A DNA stretch of 64,000 nt from Cloacimonetes bacterium UBA5210 (lineage in GTDB: Bacteria; Cloacimonadota; Cloacimonadia; Cloacimonadales; Cloacimonadaceae), in the NCBI GenBank assembly GCA_002412625.1, contig DHVK01000023.1, positions 1 through 64,000 of the forward strand, in the 5' to 3' direction. Shown here one piece after another: positions 1 through 7,662 of the stretch. The stretch's first letter is position 1, and every line of letters begins with the position of its first letter. The notes under the pieces are model-generated. The model ran no database searches. It was not told the origin of the DNA and was given only the letters and a program-made list of their open reading frames with translations. A program made the position numbers and the translations under genes.

Positions 1-1615
1 CGGAAAGTTCGTCCTGCAGCACCCAGGGACCTTGCAGTTCCCAGGCTGAGGTGCCGGAATCCCAGTCTTCAGCAAAGAGGACGGTGGCAGGGCTCAGGTT
101 GAAGCCATGCTGCGTGTTTCCGGCGGGGAGGCTGACCTCGCCCAGATAGGGGTAGTAGCCCTCGGAGAAGATCTCGATGGGGTATTCGCCCTCAAAACCG
201 TGATACACATAGTGGCCATCGATGGCAAGAGTATCCGGCACAAAGTCTTTGATAACGATCTGAGCGGGGATGCCGGTGCCGCCGGCGGTCACATAGCCGT
301 GCATGATAGCGGGGGATTTTGGGTCAAGCGCGATGCTGCGGGTGGTCCAGCTGCTGTTGTTTATGGTCACGTTGTCCAGGACGCGGTCCCAATAGCCCTT
401 TTTGCGGGCGTGAATGCTATAGCTGCCCATCGCCAGGGGTTTGAAGTATCTGCCGGTTTCGGCGGAACTGGTGCGGGGTGTGAACCACGGTGCGTGGCGT
501 TGGGGAATAATGATCTCTGCCTCCAGCGGAGAGCCGGTAGCAGAATCTGTGATATTGCCGGTTAGCATAGAGCTGGTGGGCACAGCGGTAGAAAAATATA
601 AAGCGCGGTTCATCAGCCATTTCACTCCGTTCGTAGCCCGCTGAATGGTGTTTAACATCAAAGGTTCCTGGGGCTGAAGGTTGCTGGTGCCTACCTCGAT
701 GAGCAACTGGATGGTGCCATATTCTTTGTACATCCAGTCGTGAAACGCGCCGCGGCGGCTGGTGTTTGGAAATGGCGCATAGGTGGTGCCGCCGGTTTCG
801 GTAATTATCTGCCCTGCTACACCGTTGGCAATGCTCTGCGCAAACAAGAAATCCGGCGAGGGGCGAACATCCTTCCAGTTGAAAGAGTAATAGACCCTTT
901 CTTCATATTTACCGGAGCGCGAGGAGTGCCAACAGATGCTGTAGATAAACTTCTTTGCGTCCGCGAGTTGCTGGATGGCGAGCACTTCACTCTCGCTCAT
1001 CGGAGCAGGTCCACGATAATAATCGTGCAGCTCAGGATTAGACAGGGTAGCCGGTTGATTCAGGGTATCGCTGTGCACCCAGTTGAAACCAAAGTTGCGG
1101 TTGATGTCCACACCGTCAAAATCATCACCGATTAGGGGCGAGAAGTCGAAGATCCCGTTGCCGTTGTTATCCCGCTTGTTTTTGCGGTAAGAGGTGTCCA
1201 GGTTTGAGGTCACCACGTTATGCCCTTCGGGATTGAGAGTGGGTATCCACCAACTGTCCAATTGGTAAATCCAGGGCGCATAGGCTATCATATCGCGATT
1301 TTCAAGGATTGTGCGGATGTTGCTGAGAGTGATCTCCACGCCCAGCACTTCTTCGGCATGAACTTGCCCGACAAAGAGCAGGGCAGGACGTTCCCAGCTG
1401 CCTTCCACATCGTCTGAGATCTGCATCGCATAGATGGGCAGGGATTCTTCCTGAGAATAGCCGATCAGGTGCACTTTGGCGATATCGGGATTAGCCGCTT
1501 CCAGCTGGAAGAGCAGAGAAGTGATCTCATCATAGTTATGATAACAATCGGGTAAAGCAGCGATCGCTAATACCGGCGAGCAGAGCAAAACAAGGCAAAA
1601 AATATATAAGCGCAT
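1..1615 (-). CDS. Secreted M14-family zinc carboxypeptidase, 3' end cut by window edge
   Basis: Reading leftward from an ATG at 1615 gives about 538 residues with no stop before the window edge, so the C-terminus is missing. Residues 1-20 form a signal peptide. The M14 metallocarboxypeptidase signature is complete: HxxE zinc ligands H86 and E89 (context VHAEEVLG), the substrate-binding NRNF at 172-175, the third zinc ligand H230, and the catalytic glutamate E307 in LLIEVG. Two carboxypeptidase-regulatory-like beta-sandwich repeats follow at about 350-430 and 435-510. The enzyme should remove C-terminal residues from peptides outside the cytoplasm. The last visible residues begin another extracellular domain, so a sorting tail may lie outside the window. 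The family call is firm; the substrate is unknown. Confidence 0.88.
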   Translation of the reverse strand, partial: MRLYIFCLVLLCSPVLAIAALPDCYHNYDEITSLLFQLEAANPDIAKVHLIGYSQEESLPIYAMQISDDVEGSWERPALLFVGQVHAEEVLGVEITLSNIRTILENRDMIAYAPWIYQLDSWWIPTLNPEGHNVVTSNLDTSYRKNKRDNNGNGIFDFSPLIGDDFDGVDINRNFGFNWVHSDTLNQPATLSNPELHDYYRGPAPMSESEVLAIQQLADAKKFIYSICWHSSRSGKYEERVYYSFNWKDVRPSPDFLFAQSIANGVAGQIITETGGTTYAPFPNTSRRGAFHDWMYKEYGTIQLLIEVGTSNLQPQEPLMLNTIQRATNGVKWLMNRALYFSTAVPTSSMLTGNITDSATGSPLEAEIIIPQRHAPWFTPRTSSAETGRYFKPLAMGSYSIHARKKGYWDRVLDNVTINNSSWTTRSIALDPKSPAIMHGYVTAGGTGIPAQIVIKDFVPDTLAIDGHYVYHGFEGEYPIEIFSEGYYPYLGEVSLPAGNTQHGFNLSPATVLFAEDWDSGTSAWELQGPWVLQDELS

Positions 1616-1844
1616 ACTAATCTCCAATGCATGTTGTGTCTGTTGCTGATGGATAGCAAATTTTGCACCAATCCTGCTTTTTTTATTGTGTCCGTGCATT
1701 CACGCGCGGGGAGATATGAATCACGAGATGCAGGTTGCCAGGGGATAGAGCGGGTTCAGGAGACTGCCGGCAATATTATTTGCTGAACCTAAACATATGT
1801 AGCACAGCATTATTGCACCATGCACAAGGAGCCTGGAGGATGCT

Positions 1845-1873
1845 TTGTCCAGTGGCTGTCCACACTATATAAT
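1845..1873 (+). promoter_or_regulatory. Promoter-like sequence, orphan
   Basis: TTGTCC at 1845-1850, a 17-base spacer, and a perfect TATAAT at 1868-1873 resemble a sigma-70 promoter on the plus strand. No plus-strand gene follows before 4.6 kb, so it would drive a short non-coding transcript or be fortuitous in AT-rich DNA. Confidence 0.25.
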
Positions 1874-1985
1874 ATAGAGGGAGTTTTTCCCGATTGTTCT
1901 TTGATGCATATAGCGTGTAGCAGTGTAAGAGAAAAGCAGATGCCCAGCGGTATGTGATGGACAAATCCAGAGATTCAGCGGTAAT

Positions 1986-2011
1986 CAAAAAGGGCGGATG
2001 ATCGTCCGCCC
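1986..2011 (-). terminator. Intrinsic terminator of the PreTA-like gene
   Basis: GGGCGGA (1992-1998) and TCCGCCC (2005-2011) form a 7-bp GC stem with a 6-base loop. On the minus strand the stem is followed by a run of T, directly after the stop of the flavoprotein gene. Confidence 0.8.
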
Positions 2012-2031
2012 CATATTCAGAATGCTTGCTG

Positions 2032-4476
2032 TTATTTAGCGTCTACCATCTCCAGAGCATTCGTCCAGCAGAGCTGAACACACAGGCTGCAGCCCATGCA
2101 TTTATCTTCATCGATTTTGGGATAACCGTCTGCATCCAGTTCGATTGCCAAATATGGACAGCGGGTGCAATTGCCGCACTGAACGCAGAGTTCTTTGTCC
2201 TTCAGCGAGCTGTGTTTGAATTTGGCTTTCAGTTCCATGAAGTCCGTAACGGGTTTGGGCTGAGCGATACCGATCAAATCACTCACACAGGCGATCCCGC
2301 GCTCTTGCAAGAGGTGGCTAAGCCCGCTCTCCAGTTCATCGATGATGCCGTAGCCATAGCGTTCCGGGAGGGTGCAAAACTGTACGTTTCCCGCACCAAG
2401 AGCGAGGAAGTTCGCGGAGTCGTGATGGTTCATGGCGCCACCGTTGCCGGAGATAAACACGCCCATGCCACCGGCTCTAGCGAGGCTGAGGTAGCTGATC
2501 GGCAAAACGCCTTCACCGCTCATGCCCACGATGATGCCGTCGTCCCATTTCCCCTTGCCGGCTCTGAAGCCCAAGGTGGGGAAGGTATTGGCCAAAGTTA
2601 CGCCCGCTTTTTTGTGCGGATAGCGGTCCAGAACTTCCTTTACCGCGCTGATGATGGGGTATATGGCGGTTACGGCTCCGGTGAGTTTGAAGAGCTTGGG
2701 AATCTCGGGATCGGAGATCTGCATCACCCAATCGATGATCTTGGCGGTCAGTTTGGGATCCTGCGCCACGATGTCGCCATGGGTGCCGTCTCCGCCCTGA
2801 GGACAGGAAAGGGAGTATTCGATGCCCATCGCGCCGGCAGCTTCCAGCTTTTTGGTATTGGCTTGCCAGCCTGCTTTGTCACTTGCGTCATCGCCGCTGA
2901 CAGGGCCTCCGGTGGACGCCATGGTCAGGCGATCGGGATATTCCTTGATCAGGCGGGATACTTCTTCGCAGACACGGTCGATGGGGTGTTCGGAGACGTT
3001 GTCGCAATTGGCGAAGGTCTTGCCCTTATCTCCCCAAACAAACATATATTCACTGGGGATGTGGATCTCCAGGTTGTCGAAACTGGTCTTCATGATGCCG
3101 CCTGCCCAGCCTGCTTCATATGCCAGTTTCATCTGGTCATAGCCGTCACTTGGCGGTGCAGCGGAAAGGATGAAGGGAGAGCGCATCTTCCTGCCGAAGA
3201 AATCGGTCTCCAGCGATACCGGCATACGCTTCCAGCCGGGGACGCTGTATGTGCTCTTGGTGGGCTTTTCAGGGTGCAGGTAAGCTCCGGTTTGGCGCAA
3301 TTCAGAATCGAGTCTGAAGGCTGTGTTTTTGCCGGCTGCAACGGCTTCTACCACGGTGGTAGGGCCATTGACCATATCCCCGGTGCTGAAGATGCCTTCG
3401 CCTTCGATCTTGAACGCGGGGCGGTTGCCTACCGCGATGATCACGAGGTCGAAGGGGCGATATTGCTCGTCTGAGCCCGGTTCATCGGTGATTTTGGAGG
3501 GATGAAACTCTTCGCCTTGAGGCAGAGTAACCTTGCGTAGCTTGATGCCCACGGTATGCCCGCCTTCGTTAATGATCTCGCTAATGCGCGTACGGTGGCT
3601 GAATAGTACACCGTTTTCGATCAATATCTCTTTCTCTCGATTTGTAAGAGGCATTTCGGCAAAGGTCTCCAGAGTGATCATCTCCACATGAGCCGCCCCT
3701 GCACGGGCAATGGTCAAAGCTTGATCCGCCGCGATCGCACCACCGACCAAGGCAACCCGCTTACCGGAAAAGAGGAAACAACCGGGTTGCTTCAGGATTT
3801 CCATGCCATAGATGGCTTTGTCGTCTCCGGGGATGTTCAAGCGGATCGGGTTGTTCAAACCACCTGCCACCACAACCGCTTTGTAGCCTTGATCCAAAAG
3901 TGCTTTGGGTTCAGCTATTTGCTGCTTGTGGTGCACAATCTTGAACGCTTCGCTAAGCCACATCAGGTCTGCCATCAGCATCCCGCGGTCCAGCCGGGCA
4001 TCCGGAATCAGCGCGGCCTGGCCACCCAGTTCGTCGGCATCAAAGATCTCGGGCAAATAGCCCAATTGCCGTAAGCTAACGGCTGCCCCGATACCGGCCG
4101 GTCCGCCACCGATAATGGCGATCTTCTGGCCGTTGGCTTGTGGCAGTATAAATTCAGGATCCGCGCCCAGTTCCCGGGCTTTCTTGATGATCGTGGCTTG
4201 CACGGAGGGGATTTGGATCGGGGAGTCGAACTTCTCGCGGGAACAAGCTGCCACGCAGTGATGATCCGGGCACACATCGCCACAGATTCCGCCCAGCGGA
4301 TTGGAAGCCAGGATGATCCCGGCGGCGCGCTTGAAATCGCTTTTGGTGCCGCCTGATGCTGCCATCATGAAGTCTGCCGGAGAGCAATCACAGGGGCAAG
4401 CGGTCTTGCAGGGTTTGGTGGCGCAATATTCACAGCGCCGGATTTCACTAAAGAGTTGGGCATCGGTCAAATACAT
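2032..4476 (-). CDS. Dihydropyrimidine dehydrogenase-like flavoprotein (PreT-PreA fusion, Fe-S/FAD/FMN)
   Basis: An 814-residue protein with the domain order of dihydropyrimidine dehydrogenase, equal in length to PreT plus PreA joined. A cysteine-rich N-terminal Fe-S domain (C15, C18, C23, C27, then C65, C69, C74, C78) precedes a GltD-like FAD domain (GGGPAG at 123-128) and NADPH-binding fold. An FMN TIM barrel starts near 405, and a two-[4Fe-4S] ferredoxin domain ends the chain (CVQCGNC, CMGCSLC). The active-site cysteine is kept in LSCPQ, but the mammalian enzyme has LSCPH there, and the Asn three residues before the Cys is Ser here, so pyrimidine reduction is not certain. I chose ATG 4476 over 4500 because AAGGAG lies six bases upstream. 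It is a single-gene unit with its own terminator. Confidence 0.8.
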   Translation of the reverse strand: MYLTDAQLFSEIRRCEYCATKPCKTACPCDCSPADFMMAASGGTKSDFKRAAGIILASNPLGGICGDVCPDHHCVAACSREKFDSPIQIPSVQATIIKKARELGADPEFILPQANGQKIAIIGGGPAGIGAAVSLRQLGYLPEIFDADELGGQAALIPDARLDRGMLMADLMWLSEAFKIVHHKQQIAEPKALLDQGYKAVVVAGGLNNPIRLNIPGDDKAIYGMEILKQPGCFLFSGKRVALVGGAIAADQALTIARAGAAHVEMITLETFAEMPLTNREKEILIENGVLFSHRTRISEIINEGGHTVGIKLRKVTLPQGEEFHPSKITDEPGSDEQYRPFDLVIIAVGNRPAFKIEGEGIFSTGDMVNGPTTVVEAVAAGKNTAFRLDSELRQTGAYLHPEKPTKSTYSVPGWKRMPVSLETDFFGRKMRSPFILSAAPPSDGYDQMKLAYEAGWAGGIMKTSFDNLEIHIPSEYMFVWGDKGKTFANCDNVSEHPIDRVCEEVSRLIKEYPDRLTMASTGGPVSGDDASDKAGWQANTKKLEAAGAMGIEYSLSCPQGGDGTHGDIVAQDPKLTAKIIDWVMQISDPEIPKLFKLTGAVTAIYPIISAVKEVLDRYPHKKAGVTLANTFPTLGFRAGKGKWDDGIIVGMSGEGVLPISYLSLARAGGMGVFISGNGGAMNHHDSANFLALGAGNVQFCTLPERYGYGIIDELESGLSHLLQERGIACVSDLIGIAQPKPVTDFMELKAKFKHSSLKDKELCVQCGNCTRCPYLAIELDADGYPKIDEDKCMGCSLCVQLCWTNALEMVDAK

Positions 4477-4629
4477 ATATATCTCCTTATAAACAGCCAT
4501 TTTGCCTTTGAGTGCGAGTTTCGCCTGACTATCTCAATCTGTCAAGCAGGATGTTCGCAGATGCAAGTCACAACATTCTGCTTGACCTTTTTTCTGATTC
4601 CACCACGAATAAGCCTAAGAGGAATTGAG

Positions 4630-5187
4630 ATGAAATTCATAGTACTATTAGTTGCCATCTTTTTGGTGGTGATGCCAGGCATAGCGTTTTCCACTGAGAA
4701 TTCGGCAAAGGAGATGATCATGAATCAAGTACATCAGGAATTGGCAGTAAACCTGTTTAACCAAAGCTGGGATATCCTTCTGAAAGAAGGGCGAGATCGC
4801 AAAGACGAAGACACCTTGGTGAATGTGGTGCATGCTTCACTGTATCACTGGCGGCAGATCGGCGAGCCAATCAACATCCTGCGGGGAGAGTGGATGATAG
4901 CCCATGTTTACACGCTTTTGGGACACAAGGAAGAAGCTCTGTATCATGCGGAAAACGTCATGACTTTGAAAGAAGAGCTCAATCCGCTTGATTGGGATTT
5001 GGCATACTGTTATGAGGCGATGGCCCGGGTGATGGCGCTTTGGGGAGATCAGACCGGCTTTGAGCAGTATTACGAACAAGCTTTGGCAGCAGGAAAGGCT
5101 ATTCAGGATCCCGCAAGCCGCCAGCAGTTCGAGAGTGATATGCAGGACGAGTATTGGTTTGGGATGATCAAGGTTCCGAAACCCTGA
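4630..5187 (+). CDS. Small exported protein of unknown function
   Basis: A 185-residue protein starting at ATG 4630, preceded by an AAGAGGA ribosome binding site; the open frame upstream has no such signal. Residues 1-20 are a signal peptide (MKFIVLLVAIFLVVMPGIAF). The rest is predominantly helical, with alternating Ala/Glu/Tyr positions like TPR-type helical hairpins, but I cannot identify a family. It probably acts in the periplasm. It stands alone, divergent from the flavoprotein gene. Confidence 0.7.
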   Translation: MKFIVLLVAIFLVVMPGIAFSTENSAKEMIMNQVHQELAVNLFNQSWDILLKEGRDRKDEDTLVNVVHASLYHWRQIGEPINILRGEWMIAHVYTLLGHKEEALYHAENVMTLKEELNPLDWDLAYCYEAMARVMALWGDQTGFEQYYEQALAAGKAIQDPASRQQFESDMQDEYWFGMIKVPKP

Positions 5188-5212
5188 TTAGCTGAGCTTG
5201 TCTTTTCAGGGA

Positions 5213-5238
5213 GATGATCCTGCTTAGTCTGGATCATC
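5213..5238 (+). terminator. Possible terminator after the small exported protein
   Basis: GATGATCC (5213-5220) pairs with GGATCATC (5231-5238) around a 10-base loop, followed by TTGTTG. The poor T run makes this a weak candidate. Confidence 0.4.
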
Positions 5239-5329
5239 TTGTTGCATCAATGTGTTTACCATGAACTCCACAAATGACTAACAGCGTTGCTGACTTTGAG
5301 CCTTGATCGCTGTTTAATCCATTTCTGAT

Positions 5330-5354
5330 AAGGGCGGTCTAAAAACCGCCCTTT
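5330..5354 (-). terminator. Terminator hairpin, alcohol dehydrogenase gene
   Basis: GGGCGGT (5332-5338) and ACCGCCC (5345-5351) form a 7-bp stem with a 6-base loop, extended by AA/TT pairs. It lies 17 bases past the stop of the minus-strand dehydrogenase gene and may work in both directions. Confidence 0.65.
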
Positions 5355-5370
5355 AATTTATCCATTGGAA

Positions 5371-6513
5371 TCAGAACGCCAGCATCAACAGCGAACGCAC
5401 TTCTTCTTTTTTTAGTTTGAAGACTCCGCCGATCTCCGGTTGAACCATGATCATATCCAGCAAGATCGGCAGCTCGTTTTGTTTGATGCCCAGATCCCTC
5501 AATGATGCTGCCAGACCCCATCTTTGCAGTTTGTCCCGGAAGCGGCGCACCGCCAAAGCAATGCTATCCTCCTTCCACACATTTTTTGCCCAAGGCAGGA
5601 ATCGGGTGGGATATTTCTCGCTGAGATACTCGATCCACGCCGGGAAGATCACGCCCAAGCCTTCTCCGTGAGCGATTTCCGGGTGTAAAGCGCTAAACGC
5701 ATGCTCGATACTATGACAAGCCCAGTCTCCACTCTTCAATCCCACCGCGCTGAGGCCATTCAGCGCCAGAGTAGCGCTCCAGGCAAGGTTCCCGCGGGCA
5801 ACGAGATCTTTGGAATCCCTCTTCAAGCGGTCTGTCATCTCCACAATGGTGCGCAAGAGCGCTTCATTGATGGCCAAAGTGCTGAGCGCCTTGTCGTCCG
5901 CGAAGTAATACTCCAGAATGTGGGCGATCGCATCCATGGCGCCATTGGCTGTTTGTTTGAATGGCAGGGTGTTCTGCAGGCTGGGGTCGATCACACTAAG
6001 TTTGGGATAAACAAGGGGGGAAAACATGCCCCACTTCTGTTTGGGTTGCATGTTTGTGACCACAAAGTTGCCGTTCATCTCGCTGCCGGTGGCAGAGATG
6101 GTGAGCACGGTATAGATGGGCATGGCTTTGCGGATCTTTTCGGTGCCGGTGAAGGCATTCCAGGGGTCGTTCAAGAATACGCCTGCGGCAACCGCTTTGG
6201 CAGTGTCGATCACCGAGCCGCCGCCGGCAGCCAGGATCGCCTCAACGCCGCTCTCTTTGACCTGCGCAATGATCTCCTTCACTTTATCCAGAGTAGGATT
6301 TGCTTGCACTCCCCAGCTTTCGAAGAGCTCGACTCCGGCATCATTCAAGGCTCTCACGATTTGCTCATAAGCCCCGTTATACTTCAGCGATCCGGTTCCG
6401 CCGATCATCAGGCATTTGGAGATGCCATCCTGCTTCATCGCAGCGCCCAGACCGCTTATCTGCCCTTCTCCAAAGAGGATCTTGGTGGGATTGTGGAAAC
6501 TGAATGCTTCCAT
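5371..6513 (-). CDS. Iron-containing alcohol dehydrogenase (BdhA/YqhD type)
   Basis: A 380-residue cytoplasmic group-III alcohol dehydrogenase, the usual family length. Visible landmarks are the NAD(P) motif GGGSVID near residue 99, the family motif ATGSE, and the metal-binding set AMDAIAHILE plus two later histidines in ACHSIEHAF and EIAHGEG. Such enzymes interconvert aldehydes and alcohols (for example butanal/butanol) with NADH or NADPH and serve as electron sinks in fermentation. The start ATG lies 15 bases past the stop of the beta-barrel gene, so the two are probably cotranscribed, although no functional link is obvious. The exact substrate cannot be read from the sequence. Confidence 0.9.
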   Translation of the reverse strand: MEAFSFHNPTKILFGEGQISGLGAAMKQDGISKCLMIGGTGSLKYNGAYEQIVRALNDAGVELFESWGVQANPTLDKVKEIIAQVKESGVEAILAAGGGSVIDTAKAVAAGVFLNDPWNAFTGTEKIRKAMPIYTVLTISATGSEMNGNFVVTNMQPKQKWGMFSPLVYPKLSVIDPSLQNTLPFKQTANGAMDAIAHILEYYFADDKALSTLAINEALLRTIVEMTDRLKRDSKDLVARGNLAWSATLALNGLSAVGLKSGDWACHSIEHAFSALHPEIAHGEGLGVIFPAWIEYLSEKYPTRFLPWAKNVWKEDSIALAVRRFRDKLQRWGLAASLRDLGIKQNELPILLDMIMVQPEIGGVFKLKKEEVRSLLMLAF

Positions 6514-6528
6514 GTATGTACTCCTTGT

Positions 6529-7272
6529 TTATAGTTTGATGCTGAAACCAAGCGTGGCATAGTGGATCATCGCGAAAGTGTAAACCTCGTCGATATCACT
6601 GCCACCTTCCAGCAAGCGATATCCCGCCCGCATGTTCAGCTTGTGGTTAACCTTAAAATCCAGCCCCAGATAGACGTCTTCCGCTCTGCCATAAGGTGAT
6701 GCCAGGCCTTCAGCTTCCAAAACCAATTCCAGCTCTTCCATGATGGGATAGCCCATATTGATGTTCAAAAGCGGGACAAAGCCGGTATTGGTCTTCGCGG
6801 AGCTCTTATCCCCGCTTTCCAGCCGGATCTCGGCATCCCGGATCTTTCCGCCAACACCGATGGATTTGATCACAAACAACGGTTTCGGGAAGAAGTAGCG
6901 GTAGCCCAGGCGATACGAATCAAAGCGATAGATTGCGTCGATCTGCTCGCCGGCCATGAAATCCACCCCTTCGTAAGTGATGTCTTCCGGCAGCGTGCCC
7001 TTCGGTTTCAAAGTAAGCGGTGCTGCCAGCAGGGAAATCTGATGCCGGGGATGGGGTTTATAATGCAGCAACAGACGGCTGCTGAAACCCGGATTGGTGC
7101 TCAGGTCATCCGTGAAGGAGAGGATCGGGATGGTCTGGTCATCATTGGGACTGCGGACATCGTTGTAGCCGCTGAAGGCTGCTCCAATTTCGGTTTCCAC
7201 CCGGAACATATCCTGAGCCCAAAGACTCATCCCCATTATAATCATGGTTGAAATGAGAATTATGTGTTTCAT
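6529..7272 (-). CDS. Outer-membrane beta-barrel-like exported protein
   Basis: A 247-residue protein with a signal peptide (MKHIILISTMIIMGMSLWAQ) followed by alternating hydrophobic/polar beta strands typical of small outer-membrane barrels; it ends in a strand (LGFSIKL). No domain of known function is recognised. It is the first gene of a two-gene minus-strand unit with the alcohol dehydrogenase. It may be a structural or porin-like protein, inferred from strand pattern only. Confidence 0.65.
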   Translation of the reverse strand: MKHIILISTMIIMGMSLWAQDMFRVETEIGAAFSGYNDVRSPNDDQTIPILSFTDDLSTNPGFSSRLLLHYKPHPRHQISLLAAPLTLKPKGTLPEDITYEGVDFMAGEQIDAIYRFDSYRLGYRYFFPKPLFVIKSIGVGGKIRDAEIRLESGDKSSAKTNTGFVPLLNINMGYPIMEELELVLEAEGLASPYGRAEDVYLGLDFKVNHKLNMRAGYRLLEGGSDIDEVYTFAMIHYATLGFSIKL

Positions 7273-7662
7273 ATCTGCCTCATCGTTTTTATAGATATTA
7301 TAAGTGTGTTTTCCCTTTCGGCAAGTAATGCCCTGCGCCGCAATCCCGGCATGCGAATTTATCCACAGTTTGGCAAGATATTATGTGCTTTGATTCGAGA
7401 TATGGTCTCGCAGCACCTTAGGCTTGCCCGATCTCTTGCGCTTGTTTTAACTTGGTTTTAAGCTTTTTTCAAGCTGTGACCATGGCTTTATTTAAGCTCA
7501 AAATATCCTTAAAATGCCGACAACGCGTCAAGCAAAGGGTGAGTTTGCCATGCCCGGACAGAGCTGCGCAATATAGATATTTTTGAGGCTGGAAGTGTTC
7601 CAAAAGAAAAGAACATTTGACAAGAATGGGCATAATTCTTAGCCTTGACCAACGAGGTTCAG
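7273..7662. other. Divergent intergenic region with AAGCTG-type repeat
   Basis: 390 bases between two divergent genes. A segment at about 7450-7488 (GGTTTTAAGCT followed by AAGCTGTGACCATGG) resembles 25074-25117. Upstream of the next gene is TTGACA (7617-7622) followed only 8 bases later by CATAAT, too close for a normal sigma-70 promoter. No gene is seen. Confidence 0.4.

Larger units (their letters stand above)
1616..2031. other. Intergenic region between carboxypeptidase and PreTA-like genes
   Basis: About 415 bases without a convincing gene. It holds the terminator of the minus-strand flavoprotein gene at its right end and an AT-rich promoter-like segment around 1845-1873. A 70-codon minus-strand reading frame at 1776-1988 has no ribosome binding site and no recognisable features, so I do not call it a gene. 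Confidence 0.5.

Noticed and set aside
1776..1988. 70-codon minus-strand reading frame
   Set aside because: No ribosome binding site, composition unlike coding sequence of the neighbours, lies in a terminator/promoter region.
2026..3474. 482-codon plus-strand reading frame
   Set aside because: It is the antisense shadow of the flavoprotein gene; the minus-strand product has clear domains and cofactor motifs.
7617..7636. TTGACA followed by CATAAT as promoter
   Set aside because: The two boxes are only 8 bases apart, too close for sigma-70; kept only as a remark.
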